Assembly: GCA_021160155.1 (NCBI GenBank)
Contig: JAGHDB010000060.1
Location: forward strand, 1-11,151
Length of the DNA: 11,151 nt
Reading direction: 5' to 3'
From: Bacteroidales bacterium
GTDB taxonomy: Bacteria; Bacteroidota; Bacteroidia; Bacteroidales; UBA12481
The notes beneath the pieces are model-generated. The model was not told the DNA's origin. It did no database searches and saw only the letters and a program-made list of their open reading frames with translations. The translations under genes were made by a program, and so were the position numbers. Positions 1 through 7,520 of this stretch are shown here, piece by piece (the first letter of the stretch is position 1; each line of letters opens with the position of its first letter).

Positions 1-1735
1 GATTAGCTTGTTGCCTGTAATGTTGCCTGCCCGGATCATCATGCATTAAACTTGCAAATTGCTCCATAATCCGCAGGGATTTATAATAATATACGGTTCC
101 GATCAATTCAACCGGCACCGGTTCAAGGCTTTCATGATCACTCAGTCCCTGTGTTACCAGTCCGTTACCCAGCAGGTTTTCTGCTTTATTCATCCATTCC
201 CGGTCATAGGAATACCAGTCGGCCACCAGTGTAGTATCCCCGTAAAAAGTGTACAACCACTCCTGAAGCAGCATGAAAGTAGCCTCCCAGGCAATGCCGC
301 AATAATGAATACCTACAAAGGGTGCCGTATCCACAAAACCATCGGGTTGCATGGCATCTTTCCAGTCATACAACGCTTTGGTATAGATCGATTTCATATT
401 AAAGTTATAAAGAAAAGTCTCGGCATTCTGATTCATATCTCCGCCGTAACCAAATTTTTCACGTGCCGGGCAGTCGGACGGGACACTAAAATAATTGGAT
501 CTCAGAGTCCATTCAACCATAGTCTGTATCCGGTTCAACCAATCCGCATTAAATTTCAGACTACCCGCTTTTTGAAAATCAGTACCTGCCCTGAATCCCG
601 TCAGGATGTTCTTGCCGGGGGATAGATGAAGGCCTTGGATTTCAACATATCTAAATCCATGGAATGTGTATCTCGGTTCAAAATCTGCCACCGCCCCCGA
701 AGCAATATACAGATCTTTCTGCACGGCGATATCCGGAGCACCGGGGCCTCCCACCCCTTTTCGTTTAATCTGACCACATACGGCAGTCATGGGATTCAGT
801 GTGCTATCGGGATAAATCCGTTCACCATAACGAAAGATCAGGGTATCTCCTCTCTGAGCAGGTGCATGAAAATGGATCCAACCGGCAAAATTCTGACCCA
901 GGTCATAAATCCATGAACCTGATTCCGTTTGCCAGATAGACACCGGTTTCAGTGTAGCGGTTTTACGAATGGGAGGGAAAAAAGCTTCTTCTATTATGCC
1001 ACCCGGAGGGGTCATGATCCTGGCGTGTTTCCAGGTTGTATCAGAGTATCCCGGTGTATCCCAACCGTCAATTTCTTTTCGTGCATCATACCATGTACCC
1101 AGATAAACATTATTACGGATGACCGGTCCGGATTGCCACACCCATGATGAATCTGAGCGGATCCATGTATCCTGACCATTTCTCCCCGTAACTTTCAAAA
1201 CCAGAATAAACCGCGGTTGTCCGACGGGTAACCAGTCTCTCAGGTTGAGCCATCCCCACATTCTCAGTGGCAGGGGATTATACCATCCATTACCCAACTC
1301 TACCCCGATAACATTTTCCCCTTTTAACAGCCAGTCTGTCACATCATACTTCCTCCCGAATATCCGTTTGGAGTAATTGGTCCAGGCTGGCGACAGGTAT
1401 TGACCGGGGATTTCTCTGCCATTTAATGTAACAGTCTGATAACCGGCGGTTGCTACTACCAGCTCAGCATGAACGACAGGTGAGGTAATCCGGAAAGATT
1501 TTCTAAATAAAGGCGCCGGATGATCCAAATAAAACAAAGAATCGCTCACGGGGAGCATTTCCGAAGCGGCTATCCATTCAGCACCCTGCAGCAAGGTATC
1601 CACCGGAGTTGTAATTGCACTATTATGATTTGATTGACAACCGGCCAGAAAAACCGGTAACAAAAATAAAAATAACCGTTTCCCTATTGCCGGGCTGCAG
1701 GGCTGCAGGACTGCAGTATAATTTGATAAACGCAT
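1..1735 (-). CDS. Alpha-L-rhamnosidase-like GH78 lipoprotein (3' end outside window)
   Basis: This minus-strand frame stays open from the ATG at 1735 to base 1, giving at least 578 residues with the C-terminus missing. The N-terminus is a lipoprotein signal: Lys-Arg, a hydrophobic stretch (LFLFLLPVF) and the lipobox LAGC, with the lipidated Cys near residue 33. Next comes a beta-sandwich of the kind found at the front of GH78 enzymes (TVTLNGREIPGQYLSPAWTNY). The catalytic-domain signature DCPAREKFGYGGD follows at residues 421-433. E426 aligns with the general-acid Glu of characterised GH78 enzymes (motif DCPQRDERLGWTGD), with one residue fewer between Asp and Glu, as in other Bacteroidota relatives that read DCPxREK. 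The catalytic base should lie beyond the window. The expected role is hydrolysis of terminal alpha-L-rhamnose from plant or bacterial glycans, in the periplasm or at the cell surface. The gene starts 31 bases after the MATE stop, so it may be co-transcribed. The signal peptide has an unusually long n-region because it translates a tandem repeat. Confidence 0.87.
   Translation of the reverse strand, partial: MRLSNYTAVLQPCSPAIGKRLFLFLLPVFLAGCQSNHNSAITTPVDTLLQGAEWIAASEMLPVSDSLFYLDHPAPLFRKSFRITSPVVHAELVVATAGYQTVTLNGREIPGQYLSPAWTNYSKRIFGRKYDVTDWLLKGENVIGVELGNGWYNPLPLRMWGWLNLRDWLPVGQPRFILVLKVTGRNGQDTWIRSDSSWVWQSGPVIRNNVYLGTWYDARKEIDGWDTPGYSDTTWKHARIMTPPGGIIEEAFFPPIRKTATLKPVSIWQTESGSWIYDLGQNFAGWIHFHAPAQRGDTLIFRYGERIYPDSTLNPMTAVCGQIKRKGVGGPGAPDIAVQKDLYIASGAVADFEPRYTFHGFRYVEIQGLHLSPGKNILTGFRAGTDFQKAGSLKFNADWLNRIQTMVEWTLRSNYFSVPSDCPAREKFGYGGDMNQNAETFLYNFNMKSIYTKALYDWKDAMQPDGFVDTAPFVGIHYCGIAWEATFMLLQEWLYTFYGDTTLVADWYSYDREWMNKAENLLGNGLVTQGLSDHESLEPVPVELIGTVYYYKSLRIMEQFASLMHDDPGRQHYRQQAN
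1693..1716. repeat. Tandem 8-bp repeat GGCTGCAG x3 in the signal-peptide codons
   Basis: Three head-to-tail octamers occupy 1693-1700, 1701-1708 and 1709-1716; the last has one mismatch (GACTGCAG). They fall in about codons 7-14 of the GH78 lipoprotein. The unit is not a multiple of three, so gain or loss of one copy would shift the reading frame ahead of the hydrophobic core. Each unit contains the palindrome CTGCAG. Confidence 0.8.
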
Positions 1736-1763
1736 AAACAAATAAACAAATAAACAAATAAAC
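1734..1763. repeat. Tandem 8-bp repeat AAACAAAT, about 3.75 copies, abutting the GH78 start
   Basis: Perfect copies lie at 1736-1743, 1744-1751 and 1752-1759. A half copy follows at 1760-1763, and two matching bases at 1734-1735 run into the start codon. The array fills nearly all of the 31-base gap between the MATE stop (1767) and the rhamnosidase ATG (1735). On the coding strand it reads as repeated TTTATTTG, so a change in copy number would alter the leader length without touching the frame. Confidence 0.85.
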
Positions 1764-1766
1764 TTT

Positions 1767-3155
1767 CTAATCTCCAGTTTCCGTCTCTTTCCCCAGCTTC
1801 TTAAGCTGCGCAAAGAGAAAGATGCCGGTAATGAGCGCCGAACCCAGGTCGGATATGGGTGAAGACATCCACACTCCATTCAGGCCAAAAACCATGGGTA
1901 ACAGAAGCAACAAGGGAGCCAGCAGGATAAGCTGGCGCAACAGGGAGAGAAACATGGCCACTTTAGCTTTACCGATCGATTGAAAGAAATTTCCGGCGAC
2001 TATTTGAAATCCCACTACAGGGAGGGCCAGCATGAAGATACGCATCCCATTGACAGCCAGCTCAAAAAGCTGCTGATCCTTAGTATTGAACAAGCGCACA
2101 ATAGGTGCCGGAAAAAGTTCAACTCCCAGCCAACTGACTACTGCAACAGTAGTTGCCGAAAGGATCGCAATCTGAACTGTTTTTTTTACACGGTCATATT
2201 GTTTTGCCCCGAAATTAAACCCGATTATGGGCTGAGAAGCCATATTGATCGCTACCATAGACATGATCAGCAGAGAAGATACTGAAAAAATAATTCCCAA
2301 TGCCCCCACTGCCAGATCACCGCCATGTTTAATCAATTGATTGGTAAAAAGCCCCATCACCAGACTGGATGCCATTTGCATGGAAAAAGGAGACATACCT
2401 ATTGCAAATATTCTGCCTATTATCTCAAAGTCAAGTTTTAAATTTTTAAATTTTAACCGGTTAACGGCTCTTTTACTGAGAAAGTGAACAACAACCCAGA
2501 TATCCAGCAGGATCATTGACAAAACAGTCGCATAAGCAGCTCCTTTAACTCCCATCCCCAAACCAAAGATAAAGATCGGGTCAAGAACCAGATTGGCTCC
2601 CGCACTCAGCAACATACTGTACATGGCGATCCGGGCATTGCCTTCAGAACGGATGACGTTGTTCAGACCAAAACCTATCATCTGAAACACGGCCCCATAA
2701 AGAATAATATTAAGATACTGCTGGGCATAGTTCATGGTTTCGGCAGTAGCTCCGAACAATTTTAATACCGGAGTCTTGATGGCAAAACCAAGAATACTGA
2801 CAAACGCTGCCAGCAAAATCGTGATTGACAATCCATTACCTAATACTTTCTCAGCCCGGTCATGTTTCTTCTGACCCATGCTGATCGAAACATTCACCCC
2901 CGATCCCAGTCCGACTAACATTCCAAAAGCCATCACAATCAACATGATCGGAAAAACAGCACTGAGCCCTGATAAAGCAATGGCACCCACTCCGCGACCG
3001 ATAAATATCCGGTCAACGATGTTATATAAAGAATTAACCACTACTCCCACAAAAGCCGGCACAAAGAATTTCCACATGAGCCGTCCGATGGACTTCTCAC
3101 CCAGCTCCCTCGATTTTTCATCCGCTACATTACGGATGATTCTAATATTACTCAT
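1767..3155 (-). CDS. MATE family efflux transporter (MepA-like)
   Basis: This 462-residue inner-membrane antiporter has the usual length for a MATE protein and about twelve hydrophobic segments in two related halves (about residues 25-235 and 245-455). The N-terminal half carries FVGVVVNSLYNIVDRIFIGR, typical of the MepA-like branch. The second half repeats the theme around NMASQPIIGFNFGAKQYDR. Family members export cationic drugs, dyes or metabolites using a Na+ or H+ gradient; the substrate here cannot be read from sequence. The ATG at 3155 gives a cytoplasmic N-terminus of about 25 residues ahead of the first helix, which is normal, and there is no Shine-Dalgarno upstream. It lies 76 bases after the AOR stop and 31 bases before the rhamnosidase start on the same strand. 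No strong promoter is visible in the 76-base gap, so read-through from the AOR promoter is plausible. Confidence 0.93.
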   Translation of the reverse strand: MSNIRIIRNVADEKSRELGEKSIGRLMWKFFVPAFVGVVVNSLYNIVDRIFIGRGVGAIALSGLSAVFPIMLIVMAFGMLVGLGSGVNVSISMGQKKHDRAEKVLGNGLSITILLAAFVSILGFAIKTPVLKLFGATAETMNYAQQYLNIILYGAVFQMIGFGLNNVIRSEGNARIAMYSMLLSAGANLVLDPIFIFGLGMGVKGAAYATVLSMILLDIWVVVHFLSKRAVNRLKFKNLKLDFEIIGRIFAIGMSPFSMQMASSLVMGLFTNQLIKHGGDLAVGALGIIFSVSSLLIMSMVAINMASQPIIGFNFGAKQYDRVKKTVQIAILSATTVAVVSWLGVELFPAPIVRLFNTKDQQLFELAVNGMRIFMLALPVVGFQIVAGNFFQSIGKAKVAMFLSLLRQLILLAPLLLLLPMVFGLNGVWMSSPISDLGSALITGIFLFAQLKKLGKETETGD

Positions 3156-3213
3156 ACAGGGAAATACAAACGATCCGGCTAATGTAAACTTTTCTCTTCT
3201 TTTAGCTCCTTTC

Positions 3214-3234
3214 GCCTTTAGCCTTTAGCCTTTA
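3214..3234. repeat. Tandem 7-bp repeat GCCTTTA x3 overlapping the AOR stop codon
   Basis: Three perfect heptamers occupy 3214-3220, 3221-3227 and 3228-3234, with a weaker fourth copy before them at about 3207-3213. Read on the coding (minus) strand the unit is TAAAGGC, and the first unit supplies the TAA stop of the oxidoreductase. The array lies between the AOR and MATE genes. Downstream on that strand GGCTAA in the repeat could pair with TTAGCC, but the loop is long and there is no T-run, so I do not call a terminator. Confidence 0.8.
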
Positions 3235-5385
3235 CTGGTAGAGTTTAACGACTTCAAGCACTTCAGGAAGATCCATTCCGATCTTTTTCAGGAATTCGAT
3301 TTTCGGTACTCCGTTATTGTTCCAGCCACGCCGCAGGTAAACAGCATCCAGTAACTTTTCATACTGCTCTTCGCGAAATTTGCGCAAAGCCCGGTGTCGT
3401 TCTTCCAGGGTCATCTTTTCGGGATCAAGACCAACAAGTTCTTTTAATTGTTTATCATACCGTTCCATACGGCTTTCATATTCTTCTAGGGTAACCGGAC
3501 CGGCAGCACGGAAAGGTTGGGCATCCCACCTGCGGGTGCCAAAACCACGTCTGAGGTTAAAGATACGCTGGAAGTTATAGACTCTTTCGGAATCTTCAAC
3601 CAGCTTTTTATTATCAAATTCACGACCGGTCACCGCCTTATAGATGGTCACGTAATTATCCACATGTTCCGGAACTTTGGCAGGTTCATCCGTCTCGCTA
3701 TTATTGGCCGGTTCAACATCATTCCATGGAAGTTTGCATAAACCCACCAGTGCGAACCAGGTACGAAACATCGGAAAATAGTGAAGTGCTTCGGCTTTAT
3801 CCTCGAACGTCGGGATTTGATTATTCACCATATCCATAAAAATCAGCCAGGCTTCATCATGTTGGGGCCCCTTATTGGTCATAGCAAAACCTCCTTGTTG
3901 GGCCAGTGACTCTTTAGAAACATATTCTGAATATTCAAGCCCTTTGTTTTCCATCCCGATATCAAAGAGAAACTGTGGATCTGCTCCATACTCTTTTTCA
4001 AAGATCTCTTTCATTTTTCTGACTCCTTTTCCGGCAATCAATCCAAAGCCTTCTCCGCGAGCCACCTGATGTAACAATTCAATAGCTGCATCGGCATTTC
4101 CAAAATGAAGATCCAGTCCTCCGGTCCGTTCTTTATTCAGGATTCCGTTTTCATAGCATTCCATCACAAAAGCGACCAGTGTACCCCATGAAATGGTATC
4201 CATTCCATAGGTGTCACAATAAAAGTTGGCTTCAATAATATAATAAGGGTCAAAAATGCCACAATTTGAACCCAATCCTGCTGCATTCTCATATTCAGGT
4301 CCGTCGGCGATCACTTCCTGGCCTTTATAGGGCCCGGTTCTCACGATATACGGATTAACGGCTTTAGAACAGGACATAGTACATCCGATCCAGCAGCCAT
4401 CCGGAGTACCTTGCTGGAAAAGTGATTTCCAGACTTCCGAATCGATTTTTGGAGATTCATCATGAGCTCCGAATTTATAATTCATCACCGGAAGGAGGTC
4501 ATAATCATTCATGATCTCCATCAAATGTGCCGTCCCTTTGGTTCTCATCTCACTCTGGCTTTCATCCAGTTCTCTCATTTCACGGTTGAAATTCTTGCCC
4601 CGTTCTATGATGGCATTCATATCCACCACATTATTCAGGTTTCCTTTCACTCCCGGAATTTTACAAACCAGCGCTTTGATTTTTTTATCTCTTAAAACGG
4701 TACCCGTACCTCCCCTACCGGCTTGCTTCAGGCGGACTTTACCCTTTTTACGATCGAAGAAACTGAAATTCATCATTCCCAGCCATGAGTGCTCTGCAGC
4801 CTGACCGGATGAGACCACGGAAACATTGATTTTATCCCGCTCATCATCCGCATATTTTTCGGTCAGCATATCAGCCAGCAGGTGGCTGTCTTTCGGTTCT
4901 TCGGGAGCCTCTTCAATAGTCACCTTTCCCTTTGTACCATCAATCACAATCAGCACATCACGATCAGATTTACCCTGTATCTCGATTGAATCAAAACCGG
5001 AGAACTTTACAAAAGGACCAAAGTATCCCCCTGCATTACTATCAGTTACGGAGCCACTTGCCGGAGAAAGAGTCACAACCAGGGATTTTCCGGTACCTGA
5101 ATATTGTGTGATACCACCGATCGGTCCGCAGGAGATCACCAATTCATTTTCGGGGTCATTCCAGCGGGTATCCGGTTTTGTAGCATCCCACAACAATTTC
5201 AATCCGTAACCCTTACCGCCGATGAATTTCTCTTTCATTTCGACAGGCACATCCCTGATCTTAAAAGAATAGTCGGATACGTTGATGTACAGGATCTTAT
5301 CTGTATAACCGCGATATAACGGAGTAACTTCATAATTGAATTCAGCAATCGGTCGGGTAGCTACCTGATTTTTTGGGATCTCCAT
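3232..5385 (-). CDS. Tungsten-type aldehyde:ferredoxin oxidoreductase (AOR) family protein
   Basis: This 717-residue protein covers the full AOR architecture. The N-terminal pterin-binding domain has GGKGYG at residues 56-61, and the family block GRGGTGTVLRDKKIKAL is near residue 225. The Fe-S ligands are C331, C335 and C339 (GCWIGCTMSC), with the fourth probably C550 (VGLCKLPW). GPEYE at 362-366 and a C-terminal LRRGWNNNGVP block are also AOR hallmarks. Characterised relatives carry a tungsten bis-pyranopterin and one [4Fe-4S] cluster and oxidise aldehydes to acids with ferredoxin as electron acceptor; the substrate here is unknown. The first cluster spacing is CX3CX3C, not the CX2CX3C of the Pyrococcus enzyme, and about 30 extra residues precede the usual start, so this belongs to a divergent branch. 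There is no signal peptide, which implies a cytoplasmic location. No ferredoxin or flavin subunit lies nearby. A ThiF-like/ThiS-like pair is transcribed divergently and probably supplies cofactor sulfur. A TATTTTTG -7-like element sits about 30 bases upstream of the ATG. Confidence 0.92.
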   Translation of the reverse strand: MEIPKNQVATRPIAEFNYEVTPLYRGYTDKILYINVSDYSFKIRDVPVEMKEKFIGGKGYGLKLLWDATKPDTRWNDPENELVISCGPIGGITQYSGTGKSLVVTLSPASGSVTDSNAGGYFGPFVKFSGFDSIEIQGKSDRDVLIVIDGTKGKVTIEEAPEEPKDSHLLADMLTEKYADDERDKINVSVVSSGQAAEHSWLGMMNFSFFDRKKGKVRLKQAGRGGTGTVLRDKKIKALVCKIPGVKGNLNNVVDMNAIIERGKNFNREMRELDESQSEMRTKGTAHLMEIMNDYDLLPVMNYKFGAHDESPKIDSEVWKSLFQQGTPDGCWIGCTMSCSKAVNPYIVRTGPYKGQEVIADGPEYENAAGLGSNCGIFDPYYIIEANFYCDTYGMDTISWGTLVAFVMECYENGILNKERTGGLDLHFGNADAAIELLHQVARGEGFGLIAGKGVRKMKEIFEKEYGADPQFLFDIGMENKGLEYSEYVSKESLAQQGGFAMTNKGPQHDEAWLIFMDMVNNQIPTFEDKAEALHYFPMFRTWFALVGLCKLPWNDVEPANNSETDEPAKVPEHVDNYVTIYKAVTGREFDNKKLVEDSERVYNFQRIFNLRRGFGTRRWDAQPFRAAGPVTLEEYESRMERYDKQLKELVGLDPEKMTLEERHRALRKFREEQYEKLLDAVYLRRGWNNNGVPKIEFLKKIGMDLPEVLEVVKLYQ

Positions 5386-5416
5386 AATTTGATTGTTTTG
5401 ATTTTCTCAATGGTAA

Positions 5417-5424
5417 CAAAAATA
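5417..5424 (-). promoter_or_regulatory. Putative Bacteroidota -7 element for the AOR gene
   Basis: On the minus strand this reads TATTTTTG, an exact match to the TAnnTTTG -7 consensus. It would place the transcription start near 5411 and give a leader of about 25 bases, A-rich just before the ATG at 5385. No clear TTTG -33 element is found at the usual distance, so this is a half-match. Confidence 0.45.
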
Positions 5425-5494
5425 GTAATTATGGTGTATTGAAGCGATGTCTGATATATGATTTTAATCAACTTAACAAATGAAGCAAATAAAT

Positions 5495-5502
5495 TATATT
5501 TG
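5495..5502 (+). promoter_or_regulatory. Putative Bacteroidota -7 element for the ThiF-like operon
   Basis: The plus strand reads TATATTTG, an exact TAnnTTTG match. Transcription would begin at about 5507-5510, essentially at the ATG at 5510. That would make a near-leaderless message and rule out the upstream ATG at 5480. No TTTG -33 element is seen around 5471-5476, so the assignment is tentative. Confidence 0.4.
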
Positions 5503-5509
5503 TTTCATA

Positions 5510-6124
5510 ATGAAATTTGAAGAGATTAAATCTGTCCTTTCAGAATGCAGTGTCGGGATTGCCGGAGCCGGCGGTTTAGGATCCAATTGTGCGGCAGCTC
5601 TGGTAAGGATTGGATTAGGTCATCTGGTTATTGTGGATTTTGACCGGATAGAAGAGTCCAATCTGAACCGGCAGTATTACTTCAGAGATCAGATTGGCCA
5701 GCCAAAAGTGGTAGCTTTAAAAGACAATTTACTGCGGATCAATCCTTTTCTTGATTTGACCATCTCGCAGGAAGTGCTGATACCCGGTAATATACCCGAC
5801 TTCTTTGAGGATGTTGACCTGCTGATTGAAGCATTTGACAAAGCCGATCAGAAAGCCATGCTGATTGAGACGGCACTGGCTGTATGGCCTGACCGGCCCG
5901 TTATTTCAGGATCCGGTCTGGCCGGATACGGAGATTTCGCCTCTTTGCAGATCGTACGGTCCGGCTCTCTGTATATCTGTGGTGATCAAACCCATGAAAC
6001 CGGAGATGAGACACCTCCGATCGCACCTCGTGTGGGAATCGTATCCCATATGCAGGCCAATCTTGCCCTTGAACTTTTATTAAACCTTAATAGTCCCGTA
6101 TCATCCGAAAGCTTTATATCATGA
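5510..6124 (+). CDS. thiF: ThiF/MoeB-like adenylyltransferase for a ThiS/MoaD-type carrier
   Basis: This 204-residue E1-like Rossmann protein activates the C-terminal Gly of a ubiquitin-fold sulfur carrier by adenylation. Visible features are the nucleotide loop GAGGLGSN (about residues 19-26), DFDRIEESNLNRQ (about 43-55) with the conserved Asp and Arg, K66, and D110 in EAFDKAD, at the place of the essential Asp of MoeB. It lacks the CxxC zinc pairs and the C-terminal half of full-length ThiF or MoeB. Its length fits the short ThiF subgroup of about 200 residues. An in-frame ATG at 5480 would add ten residues; I prefer 5510 because the added stretch is not ThiF-like and a -7 element lies between the two ATGs. 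The stop overlaps the next start (ATGA). With a ThiS-like gene in the same operon and an AOR gene opposite, a role in tungstopterin sulfuration is more likely than thiamine synthesis, though both are possible. Confidence 0.88.
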   Translation: MKFEEIKSVLSECSVGIAGAGGLGSNCAAALVRIGLGHLVIVDFDRIEESNLNRQYYFRDQIGQPKVVALKDNLLRINPFLDLTISQEVLIPGNIPDFFEDVDLLIEAFDKADQKAMLIETALAVWPDRPVISGSGLAGYGDFASLQIVRSGSLYICGDQTHETGDETPPIAPRVGIVSHMQANLALELLLNLNSPVSSESFIS

Positions 6125-7257
6125 ACCAGTCTGTTCGCATCCTGACCCTTATGACACTGGCAATCCTTGTAAGTTGCTCCACCGGTAAACAAGCCCTGCA
6201 AAAAGGCAATTACTCCAAGGCGGTTTTTCAATCGGTTGAACGACTCCGGAGAAATCCCCAAAGCCGAAAATCCCTGGAATCACTGAAGAAAGCTTATCCA
6301 ATGGCTATGCGCACTTTACAAACCGAGATCAATCAAAGTCTTCGCTCGGATAATCCATTTAAATATCGTGATGCGGTTGACCGCTTTGAGATCATCAACA
6401 AGATGGCTGATGCCATACGCAGGTGTCCGGCTGCCTATGAGCTGATAGGCGAACCTGAAACCTTTCCCGGGGAACTGGCTGCCGCGAAGAAAAAAGCCGC
6501 TGCAGAAAGCTATCATGCAGCACAACTGAAATTAAATGAAGGCACCCTTGAATCGGCAAGGGAAGCCTACTACCTTTACCTGGATGCAGACCGGTTTGTA
6601 CCCGGGTTCAGGGATGTGAAAAACAGAATTACAGCAGCGAGAGCCCTGGCAACTCTTAAAGTGGAAGTTGAACCGATACCGGTTCCAGGAAGATATAAGC
6701 TAAGCTCTGATTTCTTTTATAACCAAGTGTTTAACTTCCTGAATCAGCGGCTTAAAAAAGAGTTTCTTGACTTCTATACACCTAAAGAAGCTTCGAAACG
6801 AAGAAACATGGATCAAAAAATTATAATGAGTTTTTACGATTTCACGGTAGGAACCACGCACGACAGCGACAGTGAAAAAGAGATGATCAGTAAAGATTCT
6901 GTAAAAGTGGGCAGTGCCACGATCCAGGGGCACAAAGTTGATGTGTATAACCGTGTTAAGGCCAAGTATATTTTGCATAAGAGAGAAATTTCATCCACCG
7001 GATTACTCCAGGTAAAAATCCTTGATGCCCGTACCGGAAAGATACTTCGTCAGCACAAATTCCCGGGATCCTATACCTGGAGAAGCGAATGGGCTACTTA
7101 CAGCGGTGATAAGCGGGCACTTTCACCACAGCAGGTTAAAATGTGTCAGGGCAAATCCGCTGTTCCCCCACCCCAACAGGATCTGTTTATTGAATTCACC
7201 AAACCTATCTTTACTCAGTTAACAAGCTTCTTCAGATCCTATTACAAAGATTTCTGA
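6121..7257 (+). CDS. Uncharacterised lipoprotein with TPR-like helical N-terminal half
   Basis: This 378-residue protein begins with a lipoprotein signal: a basic, hydrophobic segment and the lipobox LVSC with C19 as the lipidated residue. Residues 22-175 are helical and look TPR-like: QKGNYSKAVFQSVERL near 27-42 and KLNEGTLESAREAYYLYL near 137-154. After residue 180 comes a different segment (VEVEPIPVPGRYKLSSDFFY) rich in beta-prone stretches, ending with FIEFTKPIFTQLTSFFR. I have the impression that this C-terminal layout recurs as a hypothetical family in Bacteroidota, but I know no function. It overlaps the ThiF-like stop by ATGA and is followed after 8 bases by the ThiS-like gene, so it is translationally embedded in the sulfur-carrier operon. 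The mature protein should sit in the periplasm, anchored to the inner or outer membrane. It is therefore not an obvious partner of cytoplasmic cofactor enzymes. Confidence 0.85.
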   Translation: MNQSVRILTLMTLAILVSCSTGKQALQKGNYSKAVFQSVERLRRNPQSRKSLESLKKAYPMAMRTLQTEINQSLRSDNPFKYRDAVDRFEIINKMADAIRRCPAAYELIGEPETFPGELAAAKKKAAAESYHAAQLKLNEGTLESAREAYYLYLDADRFVPGFRDVKNRITAARALATLKVEVEPIPVPGRYKLSSDFFYNQVFNFLNQRLKKEFLDFYTPKEASKRRNMDQKIIMSFYDFTVGTTHDSDSEKEMISKDSVKVGSATIQGHKVDVYNRVKAKYILHKREISSTGLLQVKILDARTGKILRQHKFPGSYTWRSEWATYSGDKRALSPQQVKMCQGKSAVPPPQQDLFIEFTKPIFTQLTSFFRSYYKDF

Positions 7258-7265
7258 CTCATATT

Positions 7266-7469
7266 ATGAACCTGGTAATAAATAACCGCCGTGAAACCGT
7301 TCCGGATGACATTCGCACCATTAAGGACCTGCTGGATTTTAAAAAGTTTTCATTTCCGAGAATCATTGTGAGGATCAATGGAAAATTAATTCGAAAGCCG
7401 GCATATCCTGAAACCGTCATCCGTGAAAATGACCGGATTGAAGCAATCCATATGATCAGCGGAGGCTGA
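7266..7469 (+). CDS. thiS: ThiS/MoaD-like sulfur carrier protein
   Basis: This 67-residue beta-grasp protein ends in Gly66-Gly67, the tail that a ThiF/MoeB enzyme adenylates and that then becomes a thiocarboxylate. The layout is typical of ThiS: N-terminal strand MNLVINNRRE, a short helix around TIKDLLDF, the central strand RIIVRINGKLI, then VIRENDRIEAIHMISGG. It lies 8 bases after the lipoprotein stop in the operon headed by the matching ThiF-like gene. It could donate sulfur for the thiazole of thiamine or for the dithiolene of a Mo/W pterin. The neighbouring AOR gene and the absence of thiG, thiH, thiC or thiE in the window favour the cofactor role. The stop codon is in the same frame as the following small gene, which has no ATG of its own. 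Confidence 0.87.
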   Translation: MNLVINNRRETVPDDIRTIKDLLDFKKFSFPRIIVRINGKLIRKPAYPETVIRENDRIEAIHMISGG

Positions 7470-7520
7470 TCCGCTGCATCAGAATCCTCTGAGAGTCATC
7501 TTGATCGTTTTAAAAAACGT

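Noticed and set aside
59..1147. Three consecutive plus-strand open frames opposite the GH78 gene
   Set aside because: The minus strand is open throughout and encodes a recognisable GH78 protein with its catalytic motif; the plus-strand translations are low-complexity shadows with no domain.
1693..1763. Short repeats considered as a CRISPR array
   Set aside because: The units are 8 bp, directly adjacent and without spacers, so these are simple tandem repeats.
2437..2464. A/T-rich run followed by the palindrome TTAACCGGTTAA
   Set aside because: It lies inside the MATE coding sequence and encodes a lysine/leucine-rich loop (NRLKFKNLK); no regulatory reading is needed.
3380..5319. Several plus-strand open frames of 60-130 codons inside the AOR region
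   Set aside because: They are antisense shadows of a continuous 717-residue AOR protein with family motifs along its full length.
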